A stretch of DNA of 64,000 bases from Kordia sp. TARA_039_SRF (GTDB lineage Bacteria > Bacteroidota > Bacteroidia > Flavobacteriales > Flavobacteriaceae): the NCBI GenBank assembly GCA_006383075.2, contig SMNH02000004.1, positions 186,001 to 250,000 on the forward strand, given 5' to 3'. Shown piece after piece: positions 36,688-45,590 of this stretch. The notes below the pieces were generated by a model that saw only the letters and a list, made by a program, of their open reading frames with translations, searched no databases and was not told where the DNA came from. The position numbers and the translations under genes were made by a program. The first letter of the stretch is position 1. Every line of letters begins with the position of its first letter.

Positions 36688-37254
36688 TTATTCTTTAATA
36701 CGTTCCATGTAGGAACCTTTTTCTGTCTCTATTTTTATTTTGTCACCTTCGTTGATGAATAAAGGAACATTGACACGTGCGCCAGTTTCCACCGTTGCTG
36801 GTTTGGTAGCGTTGGTTGCTGTGTTTCCTTTTACGCCAGGCTCGGTATGTGTTACTTCTAAAATAACACTTGCAGGCATGTCTACTGACAACGGTAAATT
36901 GTCTTCCGAATTGATTAATACCGTTACAATTTCGCCTTCTTTTAGTAAATCTGGTGCATCTAGTGCAGATTCTTGCAATCGGATTTGCGTATAATCTTCT
37001 GTGTTCATAAAGTGATACGCATCTGTATCTTTGTACAAGTACTGGAATTTATGCGTTTCTACACGAACATCGTCTATTTTATGTCCTGCCGAAAAAGTGT
37101 TATCAATTACTTTTCCTGTCGTCACGCTTTTTAATTTTGTACGAACGAATGCAGGACCTTTTCCTGGTTTTACGTGTAAAAATTCTACAATTTTGTAAAT
37201 GTCATGATTGTAACGAATGCACAATCCTTTGCGAATATCTGAAGTATTTGCCAT
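36688..37254 (-). CDS. efp: elongation factor P
   Basis: EF-P enters the ribosomal E site and relieves stalling at polyproline stretches. The 188 residues form the usual three barrels. The tip-loop segment KPGKGPAFVRTKL carries Lys32 at the position that is modified in many bacteria. No modification enzyme is visible in the window. It lies 9 bases downstream of lpxA in the lipid A operon, an arrangement seen in related genomes. Confidence 0.96.
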   Translation of the reverse strand: MANTSDIRKGLCIRYNHDIYKIVEFLHVKPGKGPAFVRTKLKSVTTGKVIDNTFSAGHKIDDVRVETHKFQYLYKDTDAYHFMNTEDYTQIRLQESALDAPDLLKEGEIVTVLINSEDNLPLSVDMPASVILEVTHTEPGVKGNTATNATKPATVETGARVNVPLFINEGDKIKIETEKGSYMERIKE

Positions 37255-37263
37255 GTTTTGTTT

Positions 37264-38049
37264 TTAATTTGATGTAATATATCCTTTCATGATTCCTCTA
37301 TGCGAGTTTTTGATGAATTGTAAAATTTCATCGCGCTCGGTAGTGGCTTCCATTTCTGCTTCAATAATTTCAGCAGCTTGTGTGTTGTTGTAATTTTTTT
37401 GATAGAGAATTCGGAAGATGTTTTGAATTTCTCGAATTTTTTCCGTCGTGAATCCGCGTCTACGCAATCCAACCGAGTTGATTCCCACATACGATAACGG
37501 TTCTCGCGCCGCTTTTACGTATGGTGGTACATCTTTTCGCACCAACGAACCACCCGTGACAAAGGCGTGATTTCCAATGGAACAAAACTGATGTACAGCC
37601 GTCATTCCCGCAAGAATAACATAATCGCCCACCGTGATATGTCCTGCCAACGTGCTATTGTTTGAGAAAATACAATTATCACCCACAATACAATCGTGTG
37701 CTACGTGGCAATACGCCATGATCAAACAGTTTTTCCCGATAACCGTTTTCATTCGGTCGGAAGTTCCTTTATTGATGGTTACGCATTCGCGAATGGTAGT
37801 ATTATCTCCTATTTCGGCAATGGTATCTTCTCCTTGATATTTTAAATCTTGTGGTGGCGCTGAAATGACAGCTCCTGGAAAGATGTTACAGTTTTTTCCA
37901 ATACGCGCACCTTCCATGATGGTTACATTAGAGCCAATCCAAGTTCCTTCTCCAATGATGACATTGTTATGAATGGTTGTAAACGGTTCTACGACGACAT
38001 TTTTTGCAATTTTTGCTCCTGGATGAACATAAGCTAATGGTTGATTCAT
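37264..38049 (-). CDS. lpxA: UDP-N-acetylglucosamine acyltransferase
   Basis: LpxA transfers the first 3-hydroxyacyl chain from ACP to UDP-GlcNAc, opening lipid A synthesis. The 261 residues begin MNQPLAYVHPGAKIAKNVVV, followed by hexapeptide repeats. The catalytic His is in CHVAHDCIVG, and VHQFCSIGNHAFVTGGS and the C-terminal KNSHRGIMKGY are typical. It lies between the lpxC-fabZ fusion and efp. Confidence 0.96.
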   Translation of the reverse strand: MNQPLAYVHPGAKIAKNVVVEPFTTIHNNVIIGEGTWIGSNVTIMEGARIGKNCNIFPGAVISAPPQDLKYQGEDTIAEIGDNTTIRECVTINKGTSDRMKTVIGKNCLIMAYCHVAHDCIVGDNCIFSNNSTLAGHITVGDYVILAGMTAVHQFCSIGNHAFVTGGSLVRKDVPPYVKAAREPLSYVGINSVGLRRRGFTTEKIREIQNIFRILYQKNYNNTQAAEIIEAEMEATTERDEILQFIKNSHRGIMKGYITSN

Positions 38050-38107
38050 CGACTACATTTTAGTTTATACTTTGAAATTTGATAGAAAATATACGTTTTT
38101 GATACGT

Positions 38108-39529
38108 TTATTTCTTTTCAATTTCCTCTTCTTTTTTACGTGCGATTTGCGCCATCAATTCTGCTTCTGCCACTAGTTTTCCATTGGCATACGCGTAGGC
38201 TTGCATGTGGCAAATTCCTCTACGAATTGGCGTTATTAAATCGGCTTTGAATATGAGTGTGTCTCCTGGTACTACTTTTTGTTTGAATTTTACTTTGTCA
38301 ATCTTCATAAAGAATGTCAAGTAATTTTCAGGGTCAGGAACCGTACTTAATACTAAGATTCCTCCTGTTTGTGCCATGGCTTCTATTTGTAAAACACCTG
38401 GCATCACTGGCGCTCCTGGAAAATGTCCAACGAAAAACGGTTCGTTCATCGTTACATTTTTTACACCAACTACATGCTTATCAGAGAGCTCTAAAATTTT
38501 ATCTACCAATAAAAATGGCGGTCTGTGCGGTAACATCGCCATGATTTGATTGACGTCCATTAACGGCTCTTGATGCAAATCATAACTTGGTACTTTGTTG
38601 CGCTTTTCTATTTTGATGATTTTAGATAGTTTCTTCGCAAATTGTGTGTTTACGAAATGTCCTGGCTTGTTTGCAATGACTTTTCCACGAATGCGAGTTC
38701 CTACCAAAGCTAAATCACCAATAACATCTAAGAGTTTGTGACGTGCCGCTTCGTTTGGATGATGCAGCGTTAAGTTATCTAAAATTCCATTCGGTTTTAC
38801 CGCGATGTTTTCTTTTCCAAAGGCAACACGCAATTTATCCATCGTTGCTGGCGATAGTTCTTTGTCAACATATACAATGGCATTGTTTAAATCACCTCCT
38901 TTGATGAGTCCGTGTTCTAACAACATTTCCAATTCGTGCAAGAAACTAAACGTTCTGGAGTCTGCAATGTCACGTTTAAAGTCAGAAATATGCTTTAGCG
39001 TTGCGTTTTGCGTTCCCAAAACTTTTGTACCGAAGTCTACCATCGTAGTTACTTGGTATTCATCAGAAGGAATGATTGTGATTTCACTTCCTGTTTCTTC
39101 ATCGAGATAAGAAATAACATCTTTCACAATGTATTCTTCTCTTGGTTGCTCTTGCTCAACGATGCCTGCTTCTTCAAGAGATTCTAAGAAAAACTTGGCA
39201 GAACCATCCATAATTGGTGGTTCAGAAGCATCTAATTCTATGATGATGTTGTCAATTTCCAATCCTACCAAAGCCGCTAATACATGCTCGCAGGTTTGAA
39301 TTTTGACTCCGTGTTTTTCTAAAACGGTTCCACGCTGTGTATTGACTACGTAATTAGCATCTGCTTCTATGACTGGATTTCCTTCCAAGTCTACTCGCAC
39401 AAATGTATAACCATGATTTTCTGGTGCAGGTTTAAAAGTTAGCGTTACTTCTTTTCCTGTATGTAATCCAACGCCTTTTAAGGAAACTTCTTTGGCGATG
39501 GTCGTTTGTTTAACAATAATTTCACTCAT
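38108..39529 (-). CDS. lpxC-fabZ: bifunctional LpxC deacetylase / FabZ dehydratase
   Basis: The 473-residue fusion joins UDP-3-O-acyl-GlcNAc deacetylase (residues about 1-310) to 3-hydroxyacyl-ACP dehydratase (about 325-473). The LpxC part shows the zinc ligands in CEHVLAALVG and in LHHPNEAARHKLLDVIGD. The FabZ part shows MAMLPHRPPFLLVD, with the catalytic His in GHFPGAPVMPGVLQIEAM. The same fused gene is standard in Bacteroidota. Both halves look intact, so it couples lipid A deacylation with acyl-chain dehydration. It overlaps lpxD by 8 bases. Confidence 0.97.
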   Translation of the reverse strand: MSEIIVKQTTIAKEVSLKGVGLHTGKEVTLTFKPAPENHGYTFVRVDLEGNPVIEADANYVVNTQRGTVLEKHGVKIQTCEHVLAALVGLEIDNIIIELDASEPPIMDGSAKFFLESLEEAGIVEQEQPREEYIVKDVISYLDEETGSEITIIPSDEYQVTTMVDFGTKVLGTQNATLKHISDFKRDIADSRTFSFLHELEMLLEHGLIKGGDLNNAIVYVDKELSPATMDKLRVAFGKENIAVKPNGILDNLTLHHPNEAARHKLLDVIGDLALVGTRIRGKVIANKPGHFVNTQFAKKLSKIIKIEKRNKVPSYDLHQEPLMDVNQIMAMLPHRPPFLLVDKILELSDKHVVGVKNVTMNEPFFVGHFPGAPVMPGVLQIEAMAQTGGILVLSTVPDPENYLTFFMKIDKVKFKQKVVPGDTLIFKADLITPIRRGICHMQAYAYANGKLVAEAELMAQIARKKEEEIEKK

Positions 39530-40550
39530 TGTCGTTTATTTTTTTTTCGATTTGATTGACTGTTTTTGCAAGTTTTGGTAAGTTTTTAAAATATACATAC
39601 GATTTGTTGTAATCGCCGTAATTCAACGCTGGAGAACCTTGCAATGTTTCTCCATCTTTTACATTTCGTCCAATTCCAGATTGTGCTTGGATGCGTACAT
39701 TGTCACCAATAGTAATGTGTCCTACAATTCCAACTTGTCCTCCAATCATGCAGTTTTTGCCAATTTTGGTAGAACCTGCAATTCCTGTTTGTGCCGCAAT
39801 AACGGTATTTTCGCCAATTTCAACATTGTGCGCAATTTGAATCTGATTGTCAAGCTTCACTCCTTTTCTAATGATGGTAGAACCTAACGTTGCTCTATCA
39901 ATCGTAGTTCCGGCACCAATATCTACATTGGCTTCTAGAATGACGTTTCCTGTTTGTGGTACTTTTTGATATTCACCTCGTTCATTCGGCGCAAAGCCAA
40001 ATCCGTCTGCTCCTACAATCGCGCCACTGTGAATCACGCAATTATCGCCAATTACAGATTCCGAATAGATTTTAGCGCCTGCAAAAATGATGACATTGTT
40101 TCCAATTATTACATTGTCGCCAATATATGCGTTTGGATATACTTTTACGTAATCGCCAATTTTTACATTTTCGCCCATATATGAGAACGCTCCAAAATAC
40201 AATTCTTCACCATACGTGGCAGAATCTGAAATAAATGTCGGTTGCTCAACACCTATTTTATTCATTTTCACTTTATTGTAATATTCCAACAATTTTGAAA
40301 ATGATTTGTATGCGTCTTCTACTTTTATAAGTGTGGTGTGCACTTCTTCTTCGGGTGTAAACTCTTTGTTTACTATAGTTATGGATGCGCGTGTACTGTA
40401 TATGTACTGCGTGTATTTCGGATTTGCCAAGAACGTTAACGAACCTTCCGTACCTTCTTCTATTTTAGAAAGTTTCGATACTTCCGCTTCTGGATTGCCA
40501 ACAATATCGCCTTCTAAAATGCCTGCTATTTGTGTCGCTGTAAACTTCAT
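39522..40550 (-). CDS. lpxD: UDP-3-O-(3-hydroxyacyl)glucosamine N-acyltransferase
   Basis: LpxD adds the second 3-hydroxyacyl chain to the UDP-glucosamine intermediate. The 342 residues begin MKFTATQIAGILEGDIVGNP. A uridine-binding N-terminal domain precedes left-handed helix repeats with the catalytic region GADGFGFAPNERGEYQKVP and IAHNVEIGENTVIAAQTGIA (His). It is the first of the lipid A genes read leftwards, and its 3' end overlaps lpxC-fabZ by 8 bases. Confidence 0.96.
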   Translation of the reverse strand: MKFTATQIAGILEGDIVGNPEAEVSKLSKIEEGTEGSLTFLANPKYTQYIYSTRASITIVNKEFTPEEEVHTTLIKVEDAYKSFSKLLEYYNKVKMNKIGVEQPTFISDSATYGEELYFGAFSYMGENVKIGDYVKVYPNAYIGDNVIIGNNVIIFAGAKIYSESVIGDNCVIHSGAIVGADGFGFAPNERGEYQKVPQTGNVILEANVDIGAGTTIDRATLGSTIIRKGVKLDNQIQIAHNVEIGENTVIAAQTGIAGSTKIGKNCMIGGQVGIVGHITIGDNVRIQAQSGIGRNVKDGETLQGSPALNYGDYNKSYVYFKNLPKLAKTVNQIEKKINDNE

Positions 40551-40574
40551 TCCCGCAAAAGTATAAAAAAAGTC

Positions 40575-41804
40575 CTAAAGTTTATCCTTTGGATAACATA
40601 TATAATATTTTGTCACAGGTTTTGAAAGCGCTTTTAAGTTTAATTGGTCGGAAGCTTTGACAACATCTTGAATTTTTCCTGTTTTCATTAAAATGTTGAT
40701 ATTTTGGCTGGTTGTTTTGTATGCCTGATTGGAAATTTCGCCCGAAAATACAAAGTATGATGCTTCGTGTTTGCTGATGTTGTAGGTGTTCATCAAGTTT
40801 TCGGTTTCGTTGTGAATTTTCTTTGGCGCTATTTTTTTGTTTTTGATTTTGATGCGAAGTAAATCGCGATTGATAATCATTTTACAGAGGTTGGATAAGA
40901 CAAAATCATCTTCGTTCATCCATTCTTTCATCGCAGAAACCACATCGTAATCGTCCAGTTTTGCAAAACGATCTAAGACTTCTTCGTTAAAATCTTCAAT
41001 AGAGATTTCATTTTTTATAAAAAAAGATAAAGCTGCACTTGCTTGTAAATTTGCTCCTTGCAAGGTTAATTCTTTAGCTCTTTGCAATACTCGGATAAGC
41101 AATTGTTCCGCCACCAAACTTGTTTTATGGAGATACACTTGCCAATACATCAATCGGCGCGCGACTAGAAACTTTTCTACCGAATAGATACCTTTTTCTT
41201 CAATTACCAATTCGTCATTCACCACATTTAACATCGTAATGATGCGTTCGGAATTTATATTTCCTTCAGCAACTCCTGTGTAGAAGCTATCCCGCTTTAA
41301 ATAATCGGCTCTGTCCATATCTATTTGACCAGAAATGAGCTGATACATAAATTTTCGCGGATAGTTTCCTTTGAAGATTTCGATGGCAAGCGTTAAACTT
41401 CCGTTAAATTCGGCGTTCAATCGCTCCATCAATAGTAAGGAAATTTCTTCATGATGCACGCTGTTTACAATACTATGTTCCATGGCATGCGAAAACGGTC
41501 CGTGACCAATATCGTGCAACAAGATAGCAATTAACAACGCGTCTTTTTCTTCTTCCGAAATGTCAACACCTTTAAAACAAAGCACTTGTATGGCTTTTTG
41601 CATTAAATGCATACAGCCCAACGCATGATGAAAACGTGTGTGATGCGCGCCTGGATATACCAAATAGGACATGCCCATTTGTGAAATTCTGCGTAAGCGC
41701 TGAAAATATTTGTGTTCAATAAGGTCGAAAATGAGCGGATTGGGTATTGTAATAAATCCGTAAATTGGGTCGTTTAATATTTTGAGCTTGTTTCTAGTAT
41801 TCAA
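40575..41804 (-). CDS. HD-domain phosphohydrolase
   Basis: An HD-superfamily protein resembling dGTP triphosphohydrolase-like and (p)ppGpp-related enzymes. The metal site shows HHTRFHHALGCMHL and LLHDIGHGPFSHAMEH (His-Asp). The start is uncertain: the longest frame begins with GTG at 41837, whereas a TTG at 41804 gives 409 residues starting NTRNKLKILNDPIYGFITI, which fits the family's usual N-terminus and leaves room for the divergent porX promoter. The substrate is probably a nucleotide, but this cannot be read from sequence. Confidence 0.85.
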   Translation of the reverse strand: MNTRNKLKILNDPIYGFITIPNPLIFDLIEHKYFQRLRRISQMGMSYLVYPGAHHTRFHHALGCMHLMQKAIQVLCFKGVDISEEEKDALLIAILLHDIGHGPFSHAMEHSIVNSVHHEEISLLLMERLNAEFNGSLTLAIEIFKGNYPRKFMYQLISGQIDMDRADYLKRDSFYTGVAEGNINSERIITMLNVVNDELVIEEKGIYSVEKFLVARRLMYWQVYLHKTSLVAEQLLIRVLQRAKELTLQGANLQASAALSFFIKNEISIEDFNEEVLDRFAKLDDYDVVSAMKEWMNEDDFVLSNLCKMIINRDLLRIKIKNKKIAPKKIHNETENLMNTYNISKHEASYFVFSGEISNQAYKTTSQNINILMKTGKIQDVVKASDQLNLKALSKPVTKYYICYPKDKL

Positions 41805-41868
41805 AAGTTTGTTTTTAGAATCAGCACAAATATACACCTTACTAATAAATTACTAAATAAAGATTTAC

Positions 41869-43416
41869 ATGAGCGCATTCAAGATTCTTTGGGTTGATGA
41901 TGAGATTGATTTATTGAAACCACATATCCTCTTTTTACAGAAAAAAAATTATGACGTAACTACTTGCACTAGCGGAACCGAAGCTATTGATATGATTGAC
42001 GAAGAAAGCTTCGATATTGTTTTTTTAGACGAAAATATGCCAGGTTTGACGGGAATTGAAACACTTTCGGAATTGAAAGCCAAGCAAAATAATCTTCCTG
42101 TGGTGATGATTACCAAAAGTGAGGAAGAGTATATTATGGAAGAAGCCATTGGCTCTAAGATTGCTGATTATTTGATAAAACCTGTGAATCCGAATCAGAT
42201 TTTGTTGAGTTTGAAGAAGAATTTAGACCATTCGCGATTGGTTTCTGAAAAAACGACTTCAAACTATCAACAAGAATTTAGAAAGATTGCAATGGATATG
42301 GCAATGGTGAATTCGATTGAAGAATGGATAGAGCTGTATCAAAAGTTGATTTATTGGGAATTGCAGTTGGAAGATATTGAAGACACTGGCATGTTTGAAA
42401 TTTTAGAATCGCAGAAAAACGAAGCAAATGTACAGTTTGGGAAGTTTATTGATAAGAATTATCCGGATTGGTTTGGCACACAAGAAGCGCCAATTATGTC
42501 GCACACCATGTTTCGTGAGTTGGTTGTTCCTGAAATTAGCAAAGCCCAACCAACCTTGTTAGTTGTGATTGATAATTTACGTTACGATCAATGGAAAGCG
42601 TTTGAACCTTTTGTCAATACTCATTATAAAAAGGAAAAAGAAGTGCCGTTTGTCAGCATATTACCTACTGCGACACAATATGCGCGTAATGCCATCTTTT
42701 CAGGCTTAATGCCCTCTGATATGGAGAAATTACATCCAGATTTATGGAAAAATGATACCGATGATGGCGGAAAGAATCTCCACGAGGACGATTTTTTAAA
42801 AGCGCAATTGAAACGTTTGGGACTTAATATTAAACATGAGTATCATAAAATTACCAGTTTAAAAGGCGGAAAAAAGCTCGCAGACAACTTTAAGTCGCAA
42901 AAAGATAATGATTTAACGGTGGTGGTATATAATTTCGTAGACATGCTCTCACATGCAAAAACCGAAATGGAAGTGGTGAAAGAGTTGGCTTCTAATGATA
43001 AAGCCTATCGTTCGTTGACGCAAAGTTGGTTTAAAAATTCACCATTGTTGGATATTATCCAGCAATCGCAGCGTTTGGGATTTAAATTGATTATCACAAC
43101 CGATCATGGAACTATTAATGTAAAACATCCTTCTAAAGTAGTTGGTGATAAAAATACAAGTTTGAACTTGCGTTATAAAACAGGTAGAAGTCTTACATAC
43201 GAGGAAAAAGACGTGTTGGCAGCAAAAGATCCGAGCACGATTCACTTGCCAGCCATAAACATGAGTAGTTCCTTTATTTTTGCCAAAACGGACTTATTCT
43301 TCGCGTATCCAAACAATTACAATCACTATGTAAGTTATTACAGAAATACGTATCAACATGGTGGAGTTTCGCTGGAAGAAATGATTATTCCGTTTGCGGT
43401 TTTGTCACCTAGATAA
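41869..43416 (+). CDS. porX: PorX: response regulator with PglZ phosphodiesterase domain
   Basis: PorX controls the type IX secretion system. The receiver domain (residues 1-120) has the phosphoacceptor Asp54 (FLDENMPGL), acidic residues Asp10-Asp11, Thr82 and Lys104. The remaining 390 residues are a PglZ/alkaline-phosphatase-superfamily domain with metal ligands in VVIDNLRYDQ, NFVDMLSHAKTEM and TTDHGTINVKHP. There is no DNA-binding domain. Its presence fits the T9SS-sorted protein at 9.2 kb. The cognate kinase PorY is not in the window. Confidence 0.96.
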   Translation: MSAFKILWVDDEIDLLKPHILFLQKKNYDVTTCTSGTEAIDMIDEESFDIVFLDENMPGLTGIETLSELKAKQNNLPVVMITKSEEEYIMEEAIGSKIADYLIKPVNPNQILLSLKKNLDHSRLVSEKTTSNYQQEFRKIAMDMAMVNSIEEWIELYQKLIYWELQLEDIEDTGMFEILESQKNEANVQFGKFIDKNYPDWFGTQEAPIMSHTMFRELVVPEISKAQPTLLVVIDNLRYDQWKAFEPFVNTHYKKEKEVPFVSILPTATQYARNAIFSGLMPSDMEKLHPDLWKNDTDDGGKNLHEDDFLKAQLKRLGLNIKHEYHKITSLKGGKKLADNFKSQKDNDLTVVVYNFVDMLSHAKTEMEVVKELASNDKAYRSLTQSWFKNSPLLDIIQQSQRLGFKLIITTDHGTINVKHPSKVVGDKNTSLNLRYKTGRSLTYEEKDVLAAKDPSTIHLPAINMSSSFIFAKTDLFFAYPNNYNHYVSYYRNTYQHGGVSLEEMIIPFAVLSPR

Positions 43417-43503
43417 GCTACAAATGACGTCTCAGCAAGTGATTTTATGCACTATTAGCATTTTTTTAGTATTTTTGAATAATGCCTCAAAACAAACATT
43501 CTA

Positions 43504-43911
43504 GTGAAAAAGGAATACCATCTTTCTCAAATTGATGAGATTGCAAAAGCTATTTTAGCAGAGACTAAGCATAAAATTATAGCCTTTCAAGGAGAAATGG
43601 GTGTTGGAAAAACCACACTCATTAAAGTTTTAGCCAAGCAACTTGGTGTCAATGAATTAACTAGCAGTCCAACATTCTCCATTGTGAACGAATATCACAC
43701 ACCAACTGATATTTTATATCATTTTGATTGTTACCGAATGGAAAACGAGGTTGAAGCCTATGATATTGGTATTGAAGATTACTTGTATAGTAACGCTTGG
43801 TGTTTTATTGAATGGCCAGAACGTATTAAAAATTTACTACCAAATGACATCACAAAGATTAACATTAAAAAAATAAACGAAGAATTGCGTTCAATTCATC
43901 TGAAAAATTGA
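43504..43911 (+). CDS. tsaE: tRNA threonylcarbamoyladenosine biosynthesis protein TsaE
   Basis: TsaE is the small ATPase that, with TsaB and TsaD, makes the t6A modification at position 37 of ANN-decoding tRNAs. The 135 residues show Walker A GEMGVGKTT (30-38), SSPTFSIVNEY, and the family hallmark FDCYRMENEVEAYDIGIEDY. The start codon is GTG. It follows porX by 87 bases, a neighbourhood typical of flavobacteria. Confidence 0.95.
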   Translation: MKKEYHLSQIDEIAKAILAETKHKIIAFQGEMGVGKTTLIKVLAKQLGVNELTSSPTFSIVNEYHTPTDILYHFDCYRMENEVEAYDIGIEDYLYSNAWCFIEWPERIKNLLPNDITKINIKKINEELRSIHLKN

Positions 43912-44087
43912 ACACTTTACCGAAAATAAGAGACTATAACCGAAAATTAAACCTAAAAAGACTGACAAATAGCTGACTTTTGTAGTATATTGAATGAAAA
44001 TTCTGATACAGTTCAAAAGTGAAAAATTGATAAAAATACGTAGAAAATAAAATATGATAATTTTCTGAAAATCATTTGGTTATTAGA

Positions 44088-44095
44088 TAAGTTTG
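44088..44095 (+). promoter_or_regulatory. -7 box of unit 1 (TAAGTTTG)
   Basis: Exact TAnnTTTG match 29 bases before the lipoprotein ATG, conserved in all three units. I do not see a convincing -33 TTG at the usual distance. Confidence 0.6.
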
Positions 44096-44124
44096 CTCAT
44101 CGTAAAACTAAAACCTAAAACAAA

Positions 44125-44280
44125 ATGAAATTAAGAAATTATTTATTCGCAGCAGTAGTATTGGCATCAGTAACATTTGTGTCTTGTAACCCAGATAGCA
44201 TTGCAGACGAAGACAACCCATACCAAACAGAGCAAACAATCGATAAAGGAACGTTCAAAAAACTCCCTAGTAACGGGTAG
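44125..44280 (+). CDS. small lipoprotein, unit 1
   Basis: A 51-residue lipoprotein, MKLRNYLFAAVVLASVTFVS followed by CNPDSIADEDNPYQTE. The lipidated cysteine is residue 21; the mature peptide has about 31 residues, acidic first and basic later, ending KLPSNG. Aspartate at +4 after Cys and the acidic tail are compatible with surface export, but this is speculative. All base differences from units 2 and 3 within the CNPD...QTE stretch are silent in this frame, so it is under protein-level selection. Its 3' half overlaps the membrane gene in another frame. The gene is too short for most gene callers. Confidence 0.85.
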   Translation: MKLRNYLFAAVVLASVTFVSCNPDSIADEDNPYQTEQTIDKGTFKKLPSNG

Positions 44281-44746
44281 TATTATTGCTTTTATACTTG
44301 TAATATCTCCATATTTATTTTATTTCTATGAAGGAGTTCCAAGTGATAAAATATGGGAAACAAGATTTTTTACTTATCATAGTAACTACTTTGAAAATGC
44401 TCAAGTAGCAATATGGCATATAATAAATAAATTTGTTCCTCTTTTACTACTAATATTATGGTTTTTCACCTGTAAAAATTGGTGGTATCATGCAATATTA
44501 GTTCCAATTGCAATTCTTTCATTTCAATTACTTAGTGTTCTCAATGATGATATGAAGTATTTTGATGAGTTTGAAATATATTACACAATCCCAATCATGA
44601 TGGTTGTTGTCCCTCTTGTTTATTTGATAAGAATTAAATTATTTGACAAATTAATTCATGGTATAGATTTAAGGAAAATTGAAGCTGAGCTAGAAGAATA
44701 TGAACGTAAAGAAAAAGAGCAGCAAAACGTAACAACAAAAAATTAA
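44177..44746 (+). CDS. multi-span membrane protein, unit 1 (start uncertain)
   Basis: Family unknown to me. The frame runs from a TTG at 44177. The part conserved between units starts near 44255 (NSLVTGSIIAFILVISPYLF). Four hydrophobic segments are seen: SIIAFILVISPYLFYFY, FVPLLLLILWFF, WYHAILVPIAILSFQLL and IPIMMVVVPLVYLIRI. Shared features are TCKNWWYH and a charged C-terminal helix, IEAELEEYERKEKE. Unlike units 2 and 3 there is no in-frame ATG (ACG replaces it), so initiation must use TTG, another codon, or a +1 shift from the lipoprotein frame. Confidence 0.75.
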   Translation: MCLVTQIALQTKTTHTKQSKQSIKERSKNSLVTGSIIAFILVISPYLFYFYEGVPSDKIWETRFFTYHSNYFENAQVAIWHIINKFVPLLLLILWFFTCKNWWYHAILVPIAILSFQLLSVLNDDMKYFDEFEIYYTIPIMMVVVPLVYLIRIKLFDKLIHGIDLRKIEAELEEYERKEKEQQNVTTKN

Positions 44747-44779
44747 AAACAAGAAGTTCATTGACATACATTAATATAC

Positions 44780-44836
44780 TATTTTCTACGTATTTCGTTA
44801 ATTTTAAAGCAAACTAGCAAAAATACGTAGAAAATA
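44780..44836. repeat. long hairpin between units 1 and 2
   Basis: TATTTTCTACGTATTT (44780-44795) and AAATACGTAGAAAATA (44821-44836) are perfect 16-base complements around a 25-base loop. It separates the end of unit 1 from the promoter of unit 2. It lacks a T-run, so it is not a standard terminator. Confidence 0.85.
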
Positions 44837-44874
44837 TATTATGCTTATTTTAAAGGAAGCGTTTGGTTATTCAA

Positions 44875-44882
44875 TAAGTTTG
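44875..44882 (+). promoter_or_regulatory. -7 box of unit 2 (TAAGTTTG)
   Basis: Exact TAnnTTTG match 30 bases before the lipoprotein ATG, in the same position as in units 1 and 3. Confidence 0.6.
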
Positions 44883-44912
44883 GCACATCGTTAAACTAAA
44901 TAATTTATAAAA

Positions 44913-45065
44913 ATGAAAACTAAATTCTACCTTTACCTATTAGCAGCCGTATCATCAATTTTATTTGTATCTTGTAATCCAGATAGCATTGCTGATGAAG
45001 ACAACCCATACCAAACAGAAGAAGGAGTTAGAAAAGACGAAATTACAAGAGGGAACGTTGGTTAG
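44913..45065 (+). CDS. small lipoprotein, unit 2
   Basis: The 50-residue lipoprotein MKTKFYLYLLAAVSSILFVS then CNPDSIADEDNPYQTE has its lipidated cysteine at residue 21. The segment after Cys is identical in protein to the other two units for 16 residues. The tail (EGVRKDEITRGNVG) differs, and the stop falls earlier relative to the membrane gene than in units 1 and 3. Confidence 0.85.
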   Translation: MKTKFYLYLLAAVSSILFVSCNPDSIADEDNPYQTEEGVRKDEITRGNVG

Positions 45066-45552
45066 AAAAAAATTACTGACTGACTCCTTAATAATTTTTT
45101 TGATATTTATATCTCCTTTTCTTTATTACTTGTATGAATATTCTCCTGACGGAGATGTGTGGAAAACTAATTGGTTTACCATAACCAGCAATGGTTATCA
45201 AGACTTATATATATCCTTTTGGATGTATTTAAGTAAAACAATTCCTTTGTTATTGTTAATACTTTGGTTTTTAACTTGTAAACATTGGTGGTACCATATT
45301 ATATTAGTTCCAATTGCAATGTATGCTTTTCAACTAGCCAATGCATTATATAAAAACTCTTTAAAGGTCGATGAAATTGAGATTTATTGGTTAATACCTA
45401 TCATGATGGTAGTAGTTCCGATAGTTTATTTAATAAGAATTAAATTATTTGACAAACTAGTTTTAGGCATTGACCTCAAAAAAATAGAAGCGGAATTAGA
45501 CGAATACGAACGTAAAGAAAAAGAAGACTCCGAAACAGATATTATAAAATAA
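44995..45552 (+). CDS. multi-span membrane protein, unit 2
   Basis: The ATG at 44995 lies inside the lipoprotein gene in the +1 frame (the GATGAA of codons Asp-Glu) and gives 185 residues. A basic N-terminal stretch precedes four hydrophobic segments: LLTDSLIIFLIFISPFLYYL, TIPLLLLILWFL, WYHIILVPIAMYAFQLANAL and IPIMMVVVPIVYLIRI. It shares LTCKHWWYH, RIKLFDKLVLGIDLKKIEAE and the acidic-basic C-terminal helix with its paralogues. Expected in the inner membrane; the function is unknown. Confidence 0.8.
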   Translation: MKTTHTKQKKELEKTKLQEGTLVRKKLLTDSLIIFLIFISPFLYYLYEYSPDGDVWKTNWFTITSNGYQDLYISFWMYLSKTIPLLLLILWFLTCKHWWYHIILVPIAMYAFQLANALYKNSLKVDEIEIYWLIPIMMVVVPIVYLIRIKLFDKLVLGIDLKKIEAELDEYERKEKEDSETDIIK

Positions 45553-45590
45553 TTTGTATTTTTACGAAAATACTTACTTAAAACAAACAA

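Noticed and set aside
44240-44280. A -1 programmed frameshift at the A-run (AAAAAA) in unit 1
   Set aside because: The membrane frame is +1 relative to the lipoprotein, not -1, and units 2 and 3 lack an equivalent slippery site at the same place.
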